Source: JACKJP01 sp050249695 (GTDB lineage: Bacteria; Pseudomonadota; Alphaproteobacteria; Rhizobiales; Tepidamorphaceae). Taken from it: a stretch of DNA of 64,000 nucleotides. Numbering within the stretch: position 1 is the first letter of the stretch; every line of letters begins with the position of its first letter. This document shows, piece by piece, positions 8,424 through 17,395 of the stretch. The position numbers and the translations under genes are program-made. The notes below the pieces were generated by a model. It saw only the letters and a list, made by a program, of their open reading frames with translations, searched no databases and was not told the DNA's origin. The DNA lies in the NCBI GenBank assembly GCA_050249695.1, contig JBFWQA010000002.1, positions 372,001-436,000 on the forward strand, given 5' to 3'.

Positions 8424-8447
8424 AAGGCCCCGGAAAACCGGGGCCTT
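8424..8447. terminator. bidirectional intrinsic terminator between fabI and pnp
   Basis: A perfect 10-bp stem, AAGGCCCCGG (8424-8433) and CCGGGGCCTT (8438-8447), closes an AAAA loop. A-rich sequence precedes it (TACAAAAAGG) and T-rich sequence follows (CCTTTCCTTATT). It lies between the convergent fabI and pnp, 30 bases after the pnp stop, so it can serve both strands and especially the end of the long minus-strand operon. Confidence 0.85.
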
Positions 8448-8477
8448 TCCTTATTGCGGGTTGAACGAAACGGAGCG

Positions 8478-10607
8478 TCAGGCGCTCTGCGCTTCGTTCT
8501 TCTCGATTTCCGCGCCGGTCTCCTGGTCGACCGACTTCATCGACAGGCGCACCTTGCCGCGCTCGTCGAAACCGACGAGCTTGACGAAGACCTCATCGCC
8601 TTCCTTGACGACGTCGGTGGTCTTCTCCACGCGCTTGTCGGCGAGCTGGGAAATGTGGACCAGACCGTCGCGGGAGCCGAAGAAATTGACGAAGGCGCCG
8701 AAATCGACGGTCTTGACGACCTTGCCCTTGTAGATGACGCCGACTTCCGGCTCGGCGACGATGGAATGAATCCAGTCGTAGGCCGCCTTGATCGAGGCGG
8801 CATCGGAGGACGCGATCTTGATCGTGCCGTCATCCTCGACATTCACCTTGGCGCCGGTCTTCTCGACGATCTCGCGGATGACCTTGCCGCCCGTGCCGAT
8901 GACTTCACGGATCTTGTCGACCGGGATCTTCATCGTCTCGATGCGCGGGGCGAACTCGCCGACCTCGCCGCGAGACACGGAAAGCGCCTTGGCCATTTCA
9001 CCGAGAATATGTCCGCGGCCGTCCTTGGCCTGACCGAGCGCAACCTTCATGATCTCCTCGGTGATACCGGCGATCTTGATGTCCATCTGGAGCGAGGTGA
9101 TGCCCGCTTCCGTGCCGGCGACCTTGAAGTCCATGTCGCCGAGATGGTCCTCGTCGCCGAGAATGTCGGAGAGCACGGCGAACTTCTCGCCCTCCAGGAT
9201 CAGGCCCATCGCGATGCCCGCGACAGGACGCGACAGCGGCACGCCGGCATCCATGAGCGCCAGCGAGGAGCCGCAGACCGTGGCCATGGAGGAAGACCCG
9301 TTCGATTCGGTGATCTCGGAGACCAGACGCATCGTGTAGGGAAATTCCTCCTTGCTCGGCAGCATCGGGCGCAGAGCGCGCCAGGCAAGCTTGCCATGGC
9401 CTATCTCGCGGCGGCCCGCGCCGCCCATGCGGCCCGTTTCACCGACGGAGAAAGGCGGGAAGTTGTAGTGGAGCATGAAGCGCTCCTTGTGGGTTCCTTC
9501 CAGCGCGTCGATGAACTGCTCGTCGTCGGAGGTGCCCAGGGTCGCCACCACGATCGCCTGCGTTTCGCCGCGCGTGAAGAGCGCGGAACCATGCGTGCGC
9601 GGCAGAAAGCCGGCCTCCACCTCGATCTGACGCACCGTCTTGGTGTCGCGGCCGTCGATACGCGTGCCCTTGTCGAGGATATTCCAGCGGACGATCTTGG
9701 CTTCCAGCGCCTTGAAGACGCCGCCGACGACCTGCTTGGAGAGCGCGTTCTCGTCGCCCTCGGCGCAGAGCTTCGCAACGACCTCGTCCTTGACGGCCGA
9801 AATCGCATCGCGGCGTTCGCTCTTGCTGGCGATCGCGTAGGCCCTGCGCAGGCCGTCCTCGGCGATGGCGGAGACCTTCTCCATCACCACCGAATTGTCG
9901 GCGGGCACGAAATCGCGCGGTTCCTTTGCGGCCTTCTCGGCCAGACGGATGATCGCGTCGATCACCGGCTGGAAGCCGCGGTGGCCGAACATGACCGCGC
10001 CGAGCATTTCGTCCTCGGACAGTTCCTGCGCTTCCGATTCCACCATGAGCACCGCGTCCGCCGTGCCGGCGACCACGAGATCGAGCTTGGACTCGGGCAG
10101 TTCGTCGAGCTGCGGGTTGAGCACATATTCGCCGTCGATCATGCCGACGCGGGCGCCGCCGATCGGGCCCATGAAGGGTACGCCGGACAGCGTGAGCGCG
10201 GCGGAGGCGGCAACCATGCCGACGACATCGGGATCGTTCTCCATGTCATGGCTGAGCACGGTGATGATCACCTGGGTGTCGTTCTTGTAGCCCTCGGCGA
10301 AGAGCGGGCGTATCGGCCGGTCGATCAGACGCGAGGTCAGCGTCTCCTTTTCCGTCGGGCGGCCTTCGCGCTTGAAAAAGCCGCCGGGAATCTTGCCGGC
10401 GGCGTAGTATTTTTCCTGGTAGTTCACGGTCAGGGGGAAGAAATCGAAACCGGGTTTCGGCTCACGCTCGGAAACCACGGTGGCGAGCACTGTGGTCTGT
10501 CCGTAGGTGGCGAGCACGGCGCCGTCGGCCTGACGGGCTATGCGGCCGGTTTCGAGGACGAGCGGACGGCCGCCCCAATCCAGTTCTTCGCGTTGAATGT
10601 CAAACAT
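8478..10607 (-). CDS. pnp: polyribonucleotide nucleotidyltransferase (PNPase)
   Basis: 3'-to-5' phosphorolytic exoribonuclease and RNA-degradosome component. The 709 residues show two RNase PH-like cores, the second containing the conserved MGLILEGEKFAVLSDILGDEDH block. A KH domain follows (about 555-615, DKIREVIGTGGKVIREIVEK), then an S1 domain (about 620-690, GKVVKTVDFGAFVNFFGSRDGLVHISQLA). Length and order match the family exactly. It is the last gene of the minus-strand rimP-to-pnp series, after rpsO, with a 205-base leader holding a strong hairpin (10763-10794). Confidence 0.97.
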   Translation of the reverse strand: MFDIQREELDWGGRPLVLETGRIARQADGAVLATYGQTTVLATVVSEREPKPGFDFFPLTVNYQEKYYAAGKIPGGFFKREGRPTEKETLTSRLIDRPIRPLFAEGYKNDTQVIITVLSHDMENDPDVVGMVAASAALTLSGVPFMGPIGGARVGMIDGEYVLNPQLDELPESKLDLVVAGTADAVLMVESEAQELSEDEMLGAVMFGHRGFQPVIDAIIRLAEKAAKEPRDFVPADNSVVMEKVSAIAEDGLRRAYAIASKSERRDAISAVKDEVVAKLCAEGDENALSKQVVGGVFKALEAKIVRWNILDKGTRIDGRDTKTVRQIEVEAGFLPRTHGSALFTRGETQAIVVATLGTSDDEQFIDALEGTHKERFMLHYNFPPFSVGETGRMGGAGRREIGHGKLAWRALRPMLPSKEEFPYTMRLVSEITESNGSSSMATVCGSSLALMDAGVPLSRPVAGIAMGLILEGEKFAVLSDILGDEDHLGDMDFKVAGTEAGITSLQMDIKIAGITEEIMKVALGQAKDGRGHILGEMAKALSVSRGEVGEFAPRIETMKIPVDKIREVIGTGGKVIREIVEKTGAKVNVEDDGTIKIASSDAASIKAAYDWIHSIVAEPEVGVIYKGKVVKTVDFGAFVNFFGSRDGLVHISQLADKRVEKTTDVVKEGDEVFVKLVGFDERGKVRLSMKSVDQETGAEIEKNEAQSA

Positions 10608-10762
10608 GTCTTATCCTTCGGTCATACGGGCATTGCCTCGTTGAGCCATGGCAAGACGGCGGGCCGCTGCTCTCTCGCAAATGAAATAAAGACATGTGCG
10701 GTATGAAGAGCGGCCGGCGATCCTCCCATGGCCCTGGGGCAACACGGAGGTTCGGGCCCAGC

Positions 10763-10794
10763 GCCCGGCGTCGTCTTTCAAGAACGCGCCGGGC
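10763..10794 (-). other. stem-loop in the rpsO-pnp spacer
   Basis: The 8-bp perfect stem GCCCGGCG/CGCCGGGC has a 16-base loop, flanked by further GGCC-rich complementarity (GGGCCCA and CCGCCC). It lies in the untranslated stretch between rpsO and pnp on their coding strand. In E. coli this spacer carries a terminator plus an RNase III-cleaved hairpin through which PNPase represses itself; a similar role here is inference. No U-run follows, so it is not a plain intrinsic terminator. Confidence 0.5.
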
Positions 10795-10812
10795 CGCCCA
10801 TCGGTAAGGCTG

Positions 10813-11082
10813 TCAGCGGCGGATGCCGAGACGGCCGATCAAATCCTGGTAGCGCTTTTCGTCCATGCGCTTGACATAGTCGAGAAGCTGGCGGCGCTGG
10901 CTGACGAGCTTGAGCAGCCCGCGACGCGAATGGTTGTCCTTCTTGTGGGTCTTGAAGTGCTCGGTCAGGTTCGTGATGCGCTCGGTCAGGATGGCGACCT
11001 GCACCTCGGGCGAACCGGTATCCCCGGACTTCGTGGCGTATTCGCCAATCAGCGCCTGCTTGCGCTCTGCGGTAATCGACAT
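10813..11082 (-). CDS. rpsO: 30S ribosomal protein S15
   Basis: 89 residues, the exact family length, beginning MSITAERKQALIGEYATKSG. It carries the S15 signature region TEHFKTHKKDNHSRRGLLKL followed by VSQRRQLLDYVKRMDEKRY. It binds 16S rRNA in the central domain early in 30S assembly. It lies between truB and pnp in the usual order. Confidence 0.98.
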   Translation of the reverse strand: MSITAERKQALIGEYATKSGDTGSPEVQVAILTERITNLTEHFKTHKKDNHSRRGLLKLVSQRRQLLDYVKRMDEKRYQDLIGRLGIRR

Positions 11083-11113
11083 CGGGCTACACTTTCTTCT
11101 CTCGAGTCCGGCG

Positions 11114-12055
11114 TCAGTTGCCGGAAAGGTTGAACACGCGCTCCGGTCTGATCAGTCCGGCCTCGCCCCGTCCGATGGCCACGGGCTTGCCGCGGCAGGA
11201 CAAAAGGCATCGACCGGATACGATCGGAGCATCACGCCCTTTGAGAATGATGGCCTGGCCATTTCTCAATCGGGTCACATCCGCCTCGGTGACGGCCAGC
11301 GCCGGGATGTCGTCCAGCGCGGTCTCCAGCCCGCGAATGCAATTAACCAGGGTATCGGGAACCGGCCCGCCCTGGTTGGCGCCCTTATGACGCAATTCCT
11401 CCAGCTTTTCCAGCGAAATCATGTCCGCCGGACCGAACGGGCCGACCGCCTCGCGGCGCAGCGCCGAGATGTGTCCCTGCGTGCCGAGCGCCGCGGCGAG
11501 GTCGCGCGCGATGGCCCGGATATAAGTGCCCTTGCCGCAGATGCATTCGAATGGCGTCTCGCCGCCTTCCGTCGGGCCGGTACGGTGCAGCGAAAAAATC
11601 CGTACCGGACGCGCCTTCAGCTCGACCGTCTCGCCGGCGCGCGCCAGATCGTAGGCCCGCTCGCCGTTGACCAGAATCGCCGAATAGGCCGGCGGCACCT
11701 GATCGATCATACCGATAAAGTCCGGCAGCGCGCGGTCGATGGCCGCGTCATCGGGAACCGGACCGCCCGCCCCGGTGACCTTGCCCTCGCGGTCGAGCGT
11801 TTCGGTCGCAACGCCCCAGGAGATGGAAAAGCGATAGGTCTTGCGGGCGTCGACGAGGAAAGGCACGGTCTTCGTCGCTTCGCCGAAGGCGATCGGCAGA
11901 CAGCCGCTGGCCAGCGGGTCGAGCGTGCCGGCATGACCGGCCTTGCGGCTGGAAAAAAGCCGTTTCAGACGCCCGACCGCCGCCGTCGAGGTCATCCCCT
12001 CCGGCTTGTCGAGCACCAGCCAGCCATGCACAGGGGAGGCGCGCCTGCGGCTCAT
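11114..12055 (-). CDS. truB: tRNA pseudouridine(55) synthase TruB
   Basis: Makes pseudouridine at position 55 in the T loop of tRNAs. 313 residues. The N-terminal WLVLDKPEGMTST block is diagnostic, and the catalytic Asp lies in GHAGTLDPLASGCLPIAFGE. The motif AYSAILVNGERAYDLAR and the C-terminal PUA-like part follow. The start overlaps the rbfA stop by four bases, implying translational coupling. Confidence 0.97.
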   Translation of the reverse strand: MSRRRASPVHGWLVLDKPEGMTSTAAVGRLKRLFSSRKAGHAGTLDPLASGCLPIAFGEATKTVPFLVDARKTYRFSISWGVATETLDREGKVTGAGGPVPDDAAIDRALPDFIGMIDQVPPAYSAILVNGERAYDLARAGETVELKARPVRIFSLHRTGPTEGGETPFECICGKGTYIRAIARDLAAALGTQGHISALRREAVGPFGPADMISLEKLEELRHKGANQGGPVPDTLVNCIRGLETALDDIPALAVTEADVTRLRNGQAIILKGRDAPIVSGRCLLSCRGKPVAIGRGEAGLIRPERVFNLSGN

Positions 12056-12477
12056 CCGCCGGTACCGTCCCCGTCGTCGTCATCGTCGGAATGATGGCCG
12101 GAATGATCGCCAAGATCGCGCGCGACCTCGGGCGAGCGGAGGAGCCTGTCGGTCTCGGCGGCGCGATCGAAGGTCTCGTCCGCCAGAAACCGCAGGTCGG
12201 GCGTGAATTTCAGTGCCAGACGCTTGCCGAGAAGCCCGCGCAGGAACCGGCGGTTGAAGGCGAGCGCCTTGACGACCGTGCGCACGTCACGGCCGCCGAG
12301 CGGCATGACGTAGACGGTCGCGATCTTGAGATCGGGCGACAGGCGCACTTCGGAAATCGTGACCGGATGGGTTTCCAGCACGGGATCGGCGATATCACCG
12401 CGCTGCAGGATGGCGGCGAGCTCGTGACGCATGAGCTCGCCTACCCGCAACTGGCGCTGCGACAATTTTCCTGCCAT
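12052..12477 (-). CDS. rbfA: 30S ribosome-binding factor A
   Basis: KH-like 16S rRNA maturation factor, needed for 5'-end processing and cold adaptation of the 30S subunit. 141 residues: RQLRVGELMRHELAAILQRG at the N-terminus and LSPDLKIATVYVMPLGG in the core, both typical. The C-terminus is a low-complexity acidic/His tail (GDHSGHHSDDDDDGDGTGG) beyond the folded domain, which is longer in alphaproteobacteria. It is followed with overlap by truB. Confidence 0.95.
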   Translation of the reverse strand: MAGKLSQRQLRVGELMRHELAAILQRGDIADPVLETHPVTISEVRLSPDLKIATVYVMPLGGRDVRTVVKALAFNRRFLRGLLGKRLALKFTPDLRFLADETFDRAAETDRLLRSPEVARDLGDHSGHHSDDDDDGDGTGG

Positions 12478-12507
12478 CGGCTATGCACCCTGGATTCGTC
12501 CGGCGCC

Positions 12508-15045
12508 TTACAGCGTGCGGGCGATCTCCTCGACACGGAAACATTCGATGACGTCGCCCTGGCGCATGTCCTGGTAGTTTTCGAACGCCATGCCGCATTC
12601 CTGACCGGCCTGCACCTCGCGGACTTCGTCCTTGAAGCGCTTGAGGGTGGACAGCTTGCCTTCGTGGATGACGACGCCGTCGCGGATGAGACGGACATTC
12701 GCGCCGCGCTGGACGGTGCCGTCGGTGACGCGGCAACCGGCAATCTTGCCGACCTTGGAGATGTCGAAGATTTCCAGGATCTCCGCATTGCCCAGCATCG
12801 TCTCGCGCAGTTCCGGCGAGAGCATGCCCGACATCGCCGCCTTCACGTCGTCCACGAGATCGTAGATGACATTGTAGTAGCGAATTTCCACACCGTCCTG
12901 TTCGGCGGCCTCGCGCGCCTGCTTGTTGGCGCGCACGTTGAACCCGATGATCGCCGCCTTGGAGGCTTCGGCGAGCGTGACGTCCGATTCGGTGATCGCG
13001 CCGACGCCGGAATGGATGACGCGGGCGAGCACCTCGTCGGTCGACATCTTGTCGAGCGCGCCCGCGATGGCCTCGACCGAGCCCTGAACGTCGCCCTTGA
13101 TGACGAGCGGGAACTCGGCCCGGCCCGACGTCTTGAGGTCGCTCATCATCTGCTCCAGCGAGGTGGTCTTGCGCGCGATACGCGCCTGCTGCAGCTCGCG
13201 GCGCTGGCGCTGGCGGTAGTCGCTGATCTCGCGGGCCCGGCCTTCGTTCTCCACCACGACGAACGCGTCGCCGGCCTCCGGTGCGCCATTGAGGCCGAGC
13301 ACCTCGATCGGCATCGCAGGTCCGGCGGTTTCCCGGTTATCGCCACGATCGTCGACGAGCGCGCGCACCTTGCCCCACTCGCTGCCGGCGACGAGCACGT
13401 CGCCGATCTTCAGCGTGCCGCGCTGGACCAGGACGGTCGCGACAGGACCGCGGCCCTTGTCGAGCTTGGCTTCGACGACGACGCCTTCGGCCGGACGATC
13501 CGGATTTGCCTTCAGCTCGAGAATTTCGGCCTGAAGCAGGATCGCATCGACAAGCAGATCGAGATTGGTGCCCTTGAGCGCCGAAACCGGCACTTCCTGC
13601 ACCTCGCCGCCCATCGCTTCGGTCACGATCTCGTAGCGCAGCAGGTCGTTGCGCACCCGGTCCGGATTGGCGTCCGGCTTGTCGATCTTGTTGACCGCGA
13701 CGATCAGGGGGACTTCCGCCGCCCGTGCGTGGTTGATGGCCTCGATGGTCTGCGGCATCACGCCGTCATCGGCGGCGACGACCAGCACGACGATATCCGT
13801 CACCCTGGCGCCGCGGGCGCGCATGGCGGTGAAGGCCTCGTGGCCGGGCGTGTCGATGAAGGTGACGAGTTGGCCGCGCTCCGTTGCAATCTGATAGGCG
13901 CCGATATGCTGGGTGATGCCACCGGCCTCGCCGGCGACGACATTGGCCTTGCGCAGCGCATCGAGCAGCGAGGTCTTGCCGTGGTCGACATGGCCCATGA
14001 TCGTCACGACCGGCGCGCGGGGCTTCAGCGATTCCACCGAATCCGCGTCGCCCGTCAGGCCCTCCTCGACATCGGCCTCGGAGACGCGGCGCACGGTGTG
14101 GCCCATTTCCTCGGCGATGAGCTGAGCGCTGTCGGAATCGATCACGTCGTTGATCTTGAGCATCTGGCCCTGCTGCATGAGCAGGCGGATGACGTCTACC
14201 GCCTTCTCGGCCATGCGGTTGGCCAGCTCCTGTACGGTGATGACCTCCGGGATCGTCACCTCGCGGCTGATCTTCTGCTGCTGACCGTCATGGACGCCGC
14301 GGCTCTTCTCGCGCGCCCTGCGGCGGCGCATGGAGGCGAGGCTGCGGCCGCGCTCGTCGTCGTTGAACGCGTTGGTGACCGTCAGCTTGGTGCGCCGGCG
14401 ATCGTCCTCGGTCTTGCGCACCGGCTTGGCGGGAACGTCGGCCTTGACGCGGCGCGGCCCGCGGCTTTCCTCGTCGTCTTCGCGCTTGCGCGCGACCGGG
14501 GCCGGCGCAGCTTCCTCGTCACCGAGCCGCTCGCGCGCATCGACCTCCGCCTTGCGGCGCGATTCTTCCTCGATCCTGCGGCGCGATTCTTCCTCCGTAC
14601 GACGCGCTTCGGCGTCAGCACGTTCGGCGCGAAGCTTCTCGTCTTCGGCGGCCCGGCGGCGCGATTCCTCCTCCGCGATCCGGCGCTCTTCGCTCTCGCG
14701 CTGGCGCGAGTCGGCGAGCGCCTGGGCACGCGCATCCTTTTCCTCGGCGGTCAAGGTACGCAGGACCATGCCGCTGCGGTCGGCGGGCGTCTCGGGCCTG
14801 GGCTTGAGCTCGACCTTGGGGGCGGCCTTCGGCGCCGGCGCGGGAGCCGGCTTTTCGGCTACCGGCGTTTCCGCCTCACCGGGCGCGGAAACGCGACGGC
14901 GTTTCTTCTCCACCACCACCGGTTTCGTCCGGCCATGGGAGAAGCTCTGCCTGACCATGCCGGAATCGCCGGAGCGGCGCAGACCCAGCGGCTTGCGCGA
15001 TCCTACCGACAAAGTCTTGTCGCCTGTGTTCTTGCTATCGGTCAT
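12508..15045 (-). CDS. infB: translation initiation factor IF-2
   Basis: GTPase that brings initiator tRNA to the 30S P site. Of 845 residues, the first ~270 are a charged, Arg/Glu/Ala-rich low-complexity region with repeated EEESRRK/R-type segments, as in other alphaproteobacterial IF-2. The IF2_N segment follows (VITVQELANRMAEKAVDVIR), then the G domain with GHVDHGKTSLLDAL (G1), DTPGHEAFTAMRARG (G3) and NKIDKPDANP (G4), domain II, IF-2 domain 3 and the fMet-tRNA-binding C-terminal barrel ending EVQAGQECGMAFENYQDM. The start overlaps the upstream ylxR stop by four bases. Confidence 0.97.
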   Translation of the reverse strand: MTDSKNTGDKTLSVGSRKPLGLRRSGDSGMVRQSFSHGRTKPVVVEKKRRRVSAPGEAETPVAEKPAPAPAPKAAPKVELKPRPETPADRSGMVLRTLTAEEKDARAQALADSRQRESEERRIAEEESRRRAAEDEKLRAERADAEARRTEEESRRRIEEESRRKAEVDARERLGDEEAAPAPVARKREDDEESRGPRRVKADVPAKPVRKTEDDRRRTKLTVTNAFNDDERGRSLASMRRRRAREKSRGVHDGQQQKISREVTIPEVITVQELANRMAEKAVDVIRLLMQQGQMLKINDVIDSDSAQLIAEEMGHTVRRVSEADVEEGLTGDADSVESLKPRAPVVTIMGHVDHGKTSLLDALRKANVVAGEAGGITQHIGAYQIATERGQLVTFIDTPGHEAFTAMRARGARVTDIVVLVVAADDGVMPQTIEAINHARAAEVPLIVAVNKIDKPDANPDRVRNDLLRYEIVTEAMGGEVQEVPVSALKGTNLDLLVDAILLQAEILELKANPDRPAEGVVVEAKLDKGRGPVATVLVQRGTLKIGDVLVAGSEWGKVRALVDDRGDNRETAGPAMPIEVLGLNGAPEAGDAFVVVENEGRAREISDYRQRQRRELQQARIARKTTSLEQMMSDLKTSGRAEFPLVIKGDVQGSVEAIAGALDKMSTDEVLARVIHSGVGAITESDVTLAEASKAAIIGFNVRANKQAREAAEQDGVEIRYYNVIYDLVDDVKAAMSGMLSPELRETMLGNAEILEIFDISKVGKIAGCRVTDGTVQRGANVRLIRDGVVIHEGKLSTLKRFKDEVREVQAGQECGMAFENYQDMRQGDVIECFRVEEIARTL

Positions 15046-15731
15046 ACGTCCTGTTCCTCCGGCCGCCCGCGCGGACCGGTCTTCTCGTTGTTGCCGTCAG
15101 GCAATGCAATTTCACCCAGATACCGTTCCAAGGCACGGCATCTGTCCAATGTCCCCATAAGCCGGGGACCGGCCTTGACCGCAGCATGTATCACATTCCC
15201 GCCGCCAAGTGCCAAACTCAATTCTTCGCCGGTAAACGCCCGGCATACAGGTAATTGCCCGCCGGTCAGCGCATCGAGCTTCCTGACCCCGTCGGGACGC
15301 GCGTCGGATGCGTGCAGCAACAGGCCGGCATCACCGGCCTTCAGCATCGCCTCGACCTTGGCGAAACCCAGTACCATATCCCCGGCCCGGCGCGACAGCC
15401 CCAGCGCGCCCAGCGCCGCGGACCTCAGCTGGGCGGCGACATCGCCGGGAAGGTCGGCGGGGACCGTCACCTCACGCCGGAACGCGCGAGCGAAAAGGCG
15501 GCGTTTCACCGCGTCGGCGATCTTGCCGGCTTCGGCGCCCACCCAGACCCCGCGCCCCGGCAGGCGCTGCTTCAGGTCGGGGGTCACGACATTATCTGGG
15601 GAGAGAACGAAACGGATCAACCGCTCGCGCGGCAGGGACCGGCGATCGACGATGCAGAAACGTTCCGGCCCCCGTTCGCGCGGGCCGGTATCCGTTTCTC
15701 CGTTCAGCGCTGCGGCATCATGCGGGGACAT
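15042..15731 (-). CDS. RNA-binding protein, YlxR (DUF448) plus L7Ae/YlxQ-like fusion
   Basis: 229 residues. The N-terminal ~90 match the YlxR family of putative RNA-binding proteins (RFCIVDRRSLPRERLIRFVL, then LPGRGVWVGA), here with Asp where many homologues have Cys in the CxxC-like turn. Residues ~105-205 look like the L7Ae/YlxQ fold (ALGALGLSRRAGDMVLGFAK, then GGGNVIHAAVKAG). In Bacillus these are two genes between nusA and infB; here they are one polypeptide in the same place, as in other alphaproteobacteria. Function beyond RNA binding is unknown. It overlaps nusA by 14 bases and infB by four. Confidence 0.85.
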   Translation of the reverse strand: MSPHDAAALNGETDTGPRERGPERFCIVDRRSLPRERLIRFVLSPDNVVTPDLKQRLPGRGVWVGAEAGKIADAVKRRLFARAFRREVTVPADLPGDVAAQLRSAALGALGLSRRAGDMVLGFAKVEAMLKAGDAGLLLHASDARPDGVRKLDALTGGQLPVCRAFTGEELSLALGGGNVIHAAVKAGPRLMGTLDRCRALERYLGEIALPDGNNEKTGPRGRPEEQDV

Positions 15732-17334
15732 CCGAAACTTCGGCCTCCCCTTCCTCTTCGGCCGGCTCTTCGACGGGCTCCTCGATCCAGCCCGCCTTGA
15801 CGCGCGCGGCGATGATCATCGCCTCGGCTTCCTCGCGGCTGACATCGAACCCGTCGAGGAAACCTGCAAAGCGCGTGGTTTCGCCGTCCTTGCGTTCGGT
15901 CCAGCCGGCCAGATCGTCGGTGGCGCAGCCGGCGAGATCCTCGACCGTCTTCACGTCGTTCTCGCCCAGGGCAACCAGCATCGCCGTCGTCACGCCGTCG
16001 ATCTCGCGCAATTCGTCCTCGACGCCGAGTTCCTTGCGGCGGACGTCCTGCTCGGCCTCGAGCTGGGCGAGATATTCGCGTGCGCGCGCCTGGATTTCCT
16101 CGGCGGTCTCCTCGTCGAAGCCGTCGATGTCCGAAATTTCCTGCGCGTCGACAAAGGCGACGTCCTCGACCGAAACGAACCCTTCGGAAGCCAGCAGCTG
16201 GCCGACCATTTCGTCGACATTGAGCGCTTCCATGAAGAGCTCGGTGCGTTCGGCGAATTCCTTCTGCCGGCGCTCCGATTCCTCTTCCTCGGTGAGGATA
16301 TCGATATCCCAGCCGGAGAGCTGCGAGGCCAGACGCACGTTCTGGCCGCGACGCCCGATGGCGAGGCTGAGCTGATCGTCAGGCACGACCACTTCGATAC
16401 GCTTGGCGTCCTCGTCGAGAACGACCTTGGCGACTTCCGCCGGCGCCAGCGCGTTGACGATGAACGAGGCCGCATCGGGGGTCCAGGGAATGATGTCGAT
16501 ACGTTCGCCCTGCAATTCGCCGACCACCGCCTGGACGCGCGAACCGCGCATGCCGACGCAGGCGCCGACCGGGTCGATGGAGCTGTCGCGCGAGATCACG
16601 GCGATCTTGGCGCGGCTGCCCGGATCGCGGGCGACCGAACGGATTTCGATGATGCCGTCATATATCTCCGGCACTTCCTGGGCGAAGAGCTTGGCCATGA
16701 ACTGCGGATGCGTGCGCGACAGGAAGATCTGCGGACCGCGCTGTTCACGCCGTACGTCATAGATGAAGGCGCGGATTCGATCGCCGTAGCGATAGGTCTC
16801 GCGCGGGATCAGCTCGTCACGACGGATGATGCCCTCGCCACGCCCGAGATCGACGATGACATTGCCGTATTCGACGCGCTTGACCGTGCCGTTGACGATC
16901 TCGCCGATGCGGTCCTTGTATTCCTCGAACTGGCGGTCGCGCTCGGCCTCGCGGACCTTCTGGACGATCACCTGCTTGGCCGACTGGGCGGCGATGCGGC
17001 CGAAATCGAGCGGCGGCAGCGGTTCTGCGATGAAATCTTCCGGCTGGGCGGCGGGATTGCGCTCGCGGGCTTCTTCGAGCGCGATCTCGGTCGTCGGGTT
17101 CTCGACCGTCTCGACAACCTTCAGCAGCCGCTGAAGCTTCAGTTCGCCCGTCTTGGGGTTGATCTCGGCGCGGATATCGGTCTCGCTGCCGTAGCGCGAA
17201 CGCGCGGCCTTCTGGATCGCATCCTCCATCGCATCGATCACGATCTCACGGTCGATCGCCTTCTCGCGGGCGACCGCATCGGCGATCTGCAGCAACTCGA
17301 TCCTGTTGGCACTCACTCCAGTCGTCATCTGCAT
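15718..17334 (-). CDS. nusA: transcription termination/antitermination factor NusA
   Basis: RNA-polymerase-associated factor controlling pausing, termination and antitermination. 538 residues in the expected order: an N-terminal polymerase-binding domain (to ~130), S1 domain (~140-200, GTVKRVEYGNVIVDLGRGEG), two KH domains (~230-345, including DPVGACVGMRGSRVQAVVGE and LAIGRRGQNVRLASQLSG), then the C-terminal helical repeats and an acidic tail (EEPVEEPAEEEGEAE). It is second in the rimP-nusA-ylxR-infB series. The adjoining rimP leader contains a terminator-like hairpin, a natural site for NusA feedback. Confidence 0.97.
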   Translation of the reverse strand: MQMTTGVSANRIELLQIADAVAREKAIDREIVIDAMEDAIQKAARSRYGSETDIRAEINPKTGELKLQRLLKVVETVENPTTEIALEEARERNPAAQPEDFIAEPLPPLDFGRIAAQSAKQVIVQKVREAERDRQFEEYKDRIGEIVNGTVKRVEYGNVIVDLGRGEGIIRRDELIPRETYRYGDRIRAFIYDVRREQRGPQIFLSRTHPQFMAKLFAQEVPEIYDGIIEIRSVARDPGSRAKIAVISRDSSIDPVGACVGMRGSRVQAVVGELQGERIDIIPWTPDAASFIVNALAPAEVAKVVLDEDAKRIEVVVPDDQLSLAIGRRGQNVRLASQLSGWDIDILTEEEESERRQKEFAERTELFMEALNVDEMVGQLLASEGFVSVEDVAFVDAQEISDIDGFDEETAEEIQARAREYLAQLEAEQDVRRKELGVEDELREIDGVTTAMLVALGENDVKTVEDLAGCATDDLAGWTERKDGETTRFAGFLDGFDVSREEAEAMIIAARVKAGWIEEPVEEPAEEEGEAEVSDVPA

Positions 17335-17395
17335 TCCTCCTGCCCGGCCCGCCGGGCGATGTTGATCCGATGTCCCGCGCCGTGCGGCGCGGGCT

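Noticed and set aside
8454..10706. A 750-codon plus-strand frame opposite pnp
   Set aside because: Antisense shadow of pnp; composition rich in Asp/His/Arg with no motifs.
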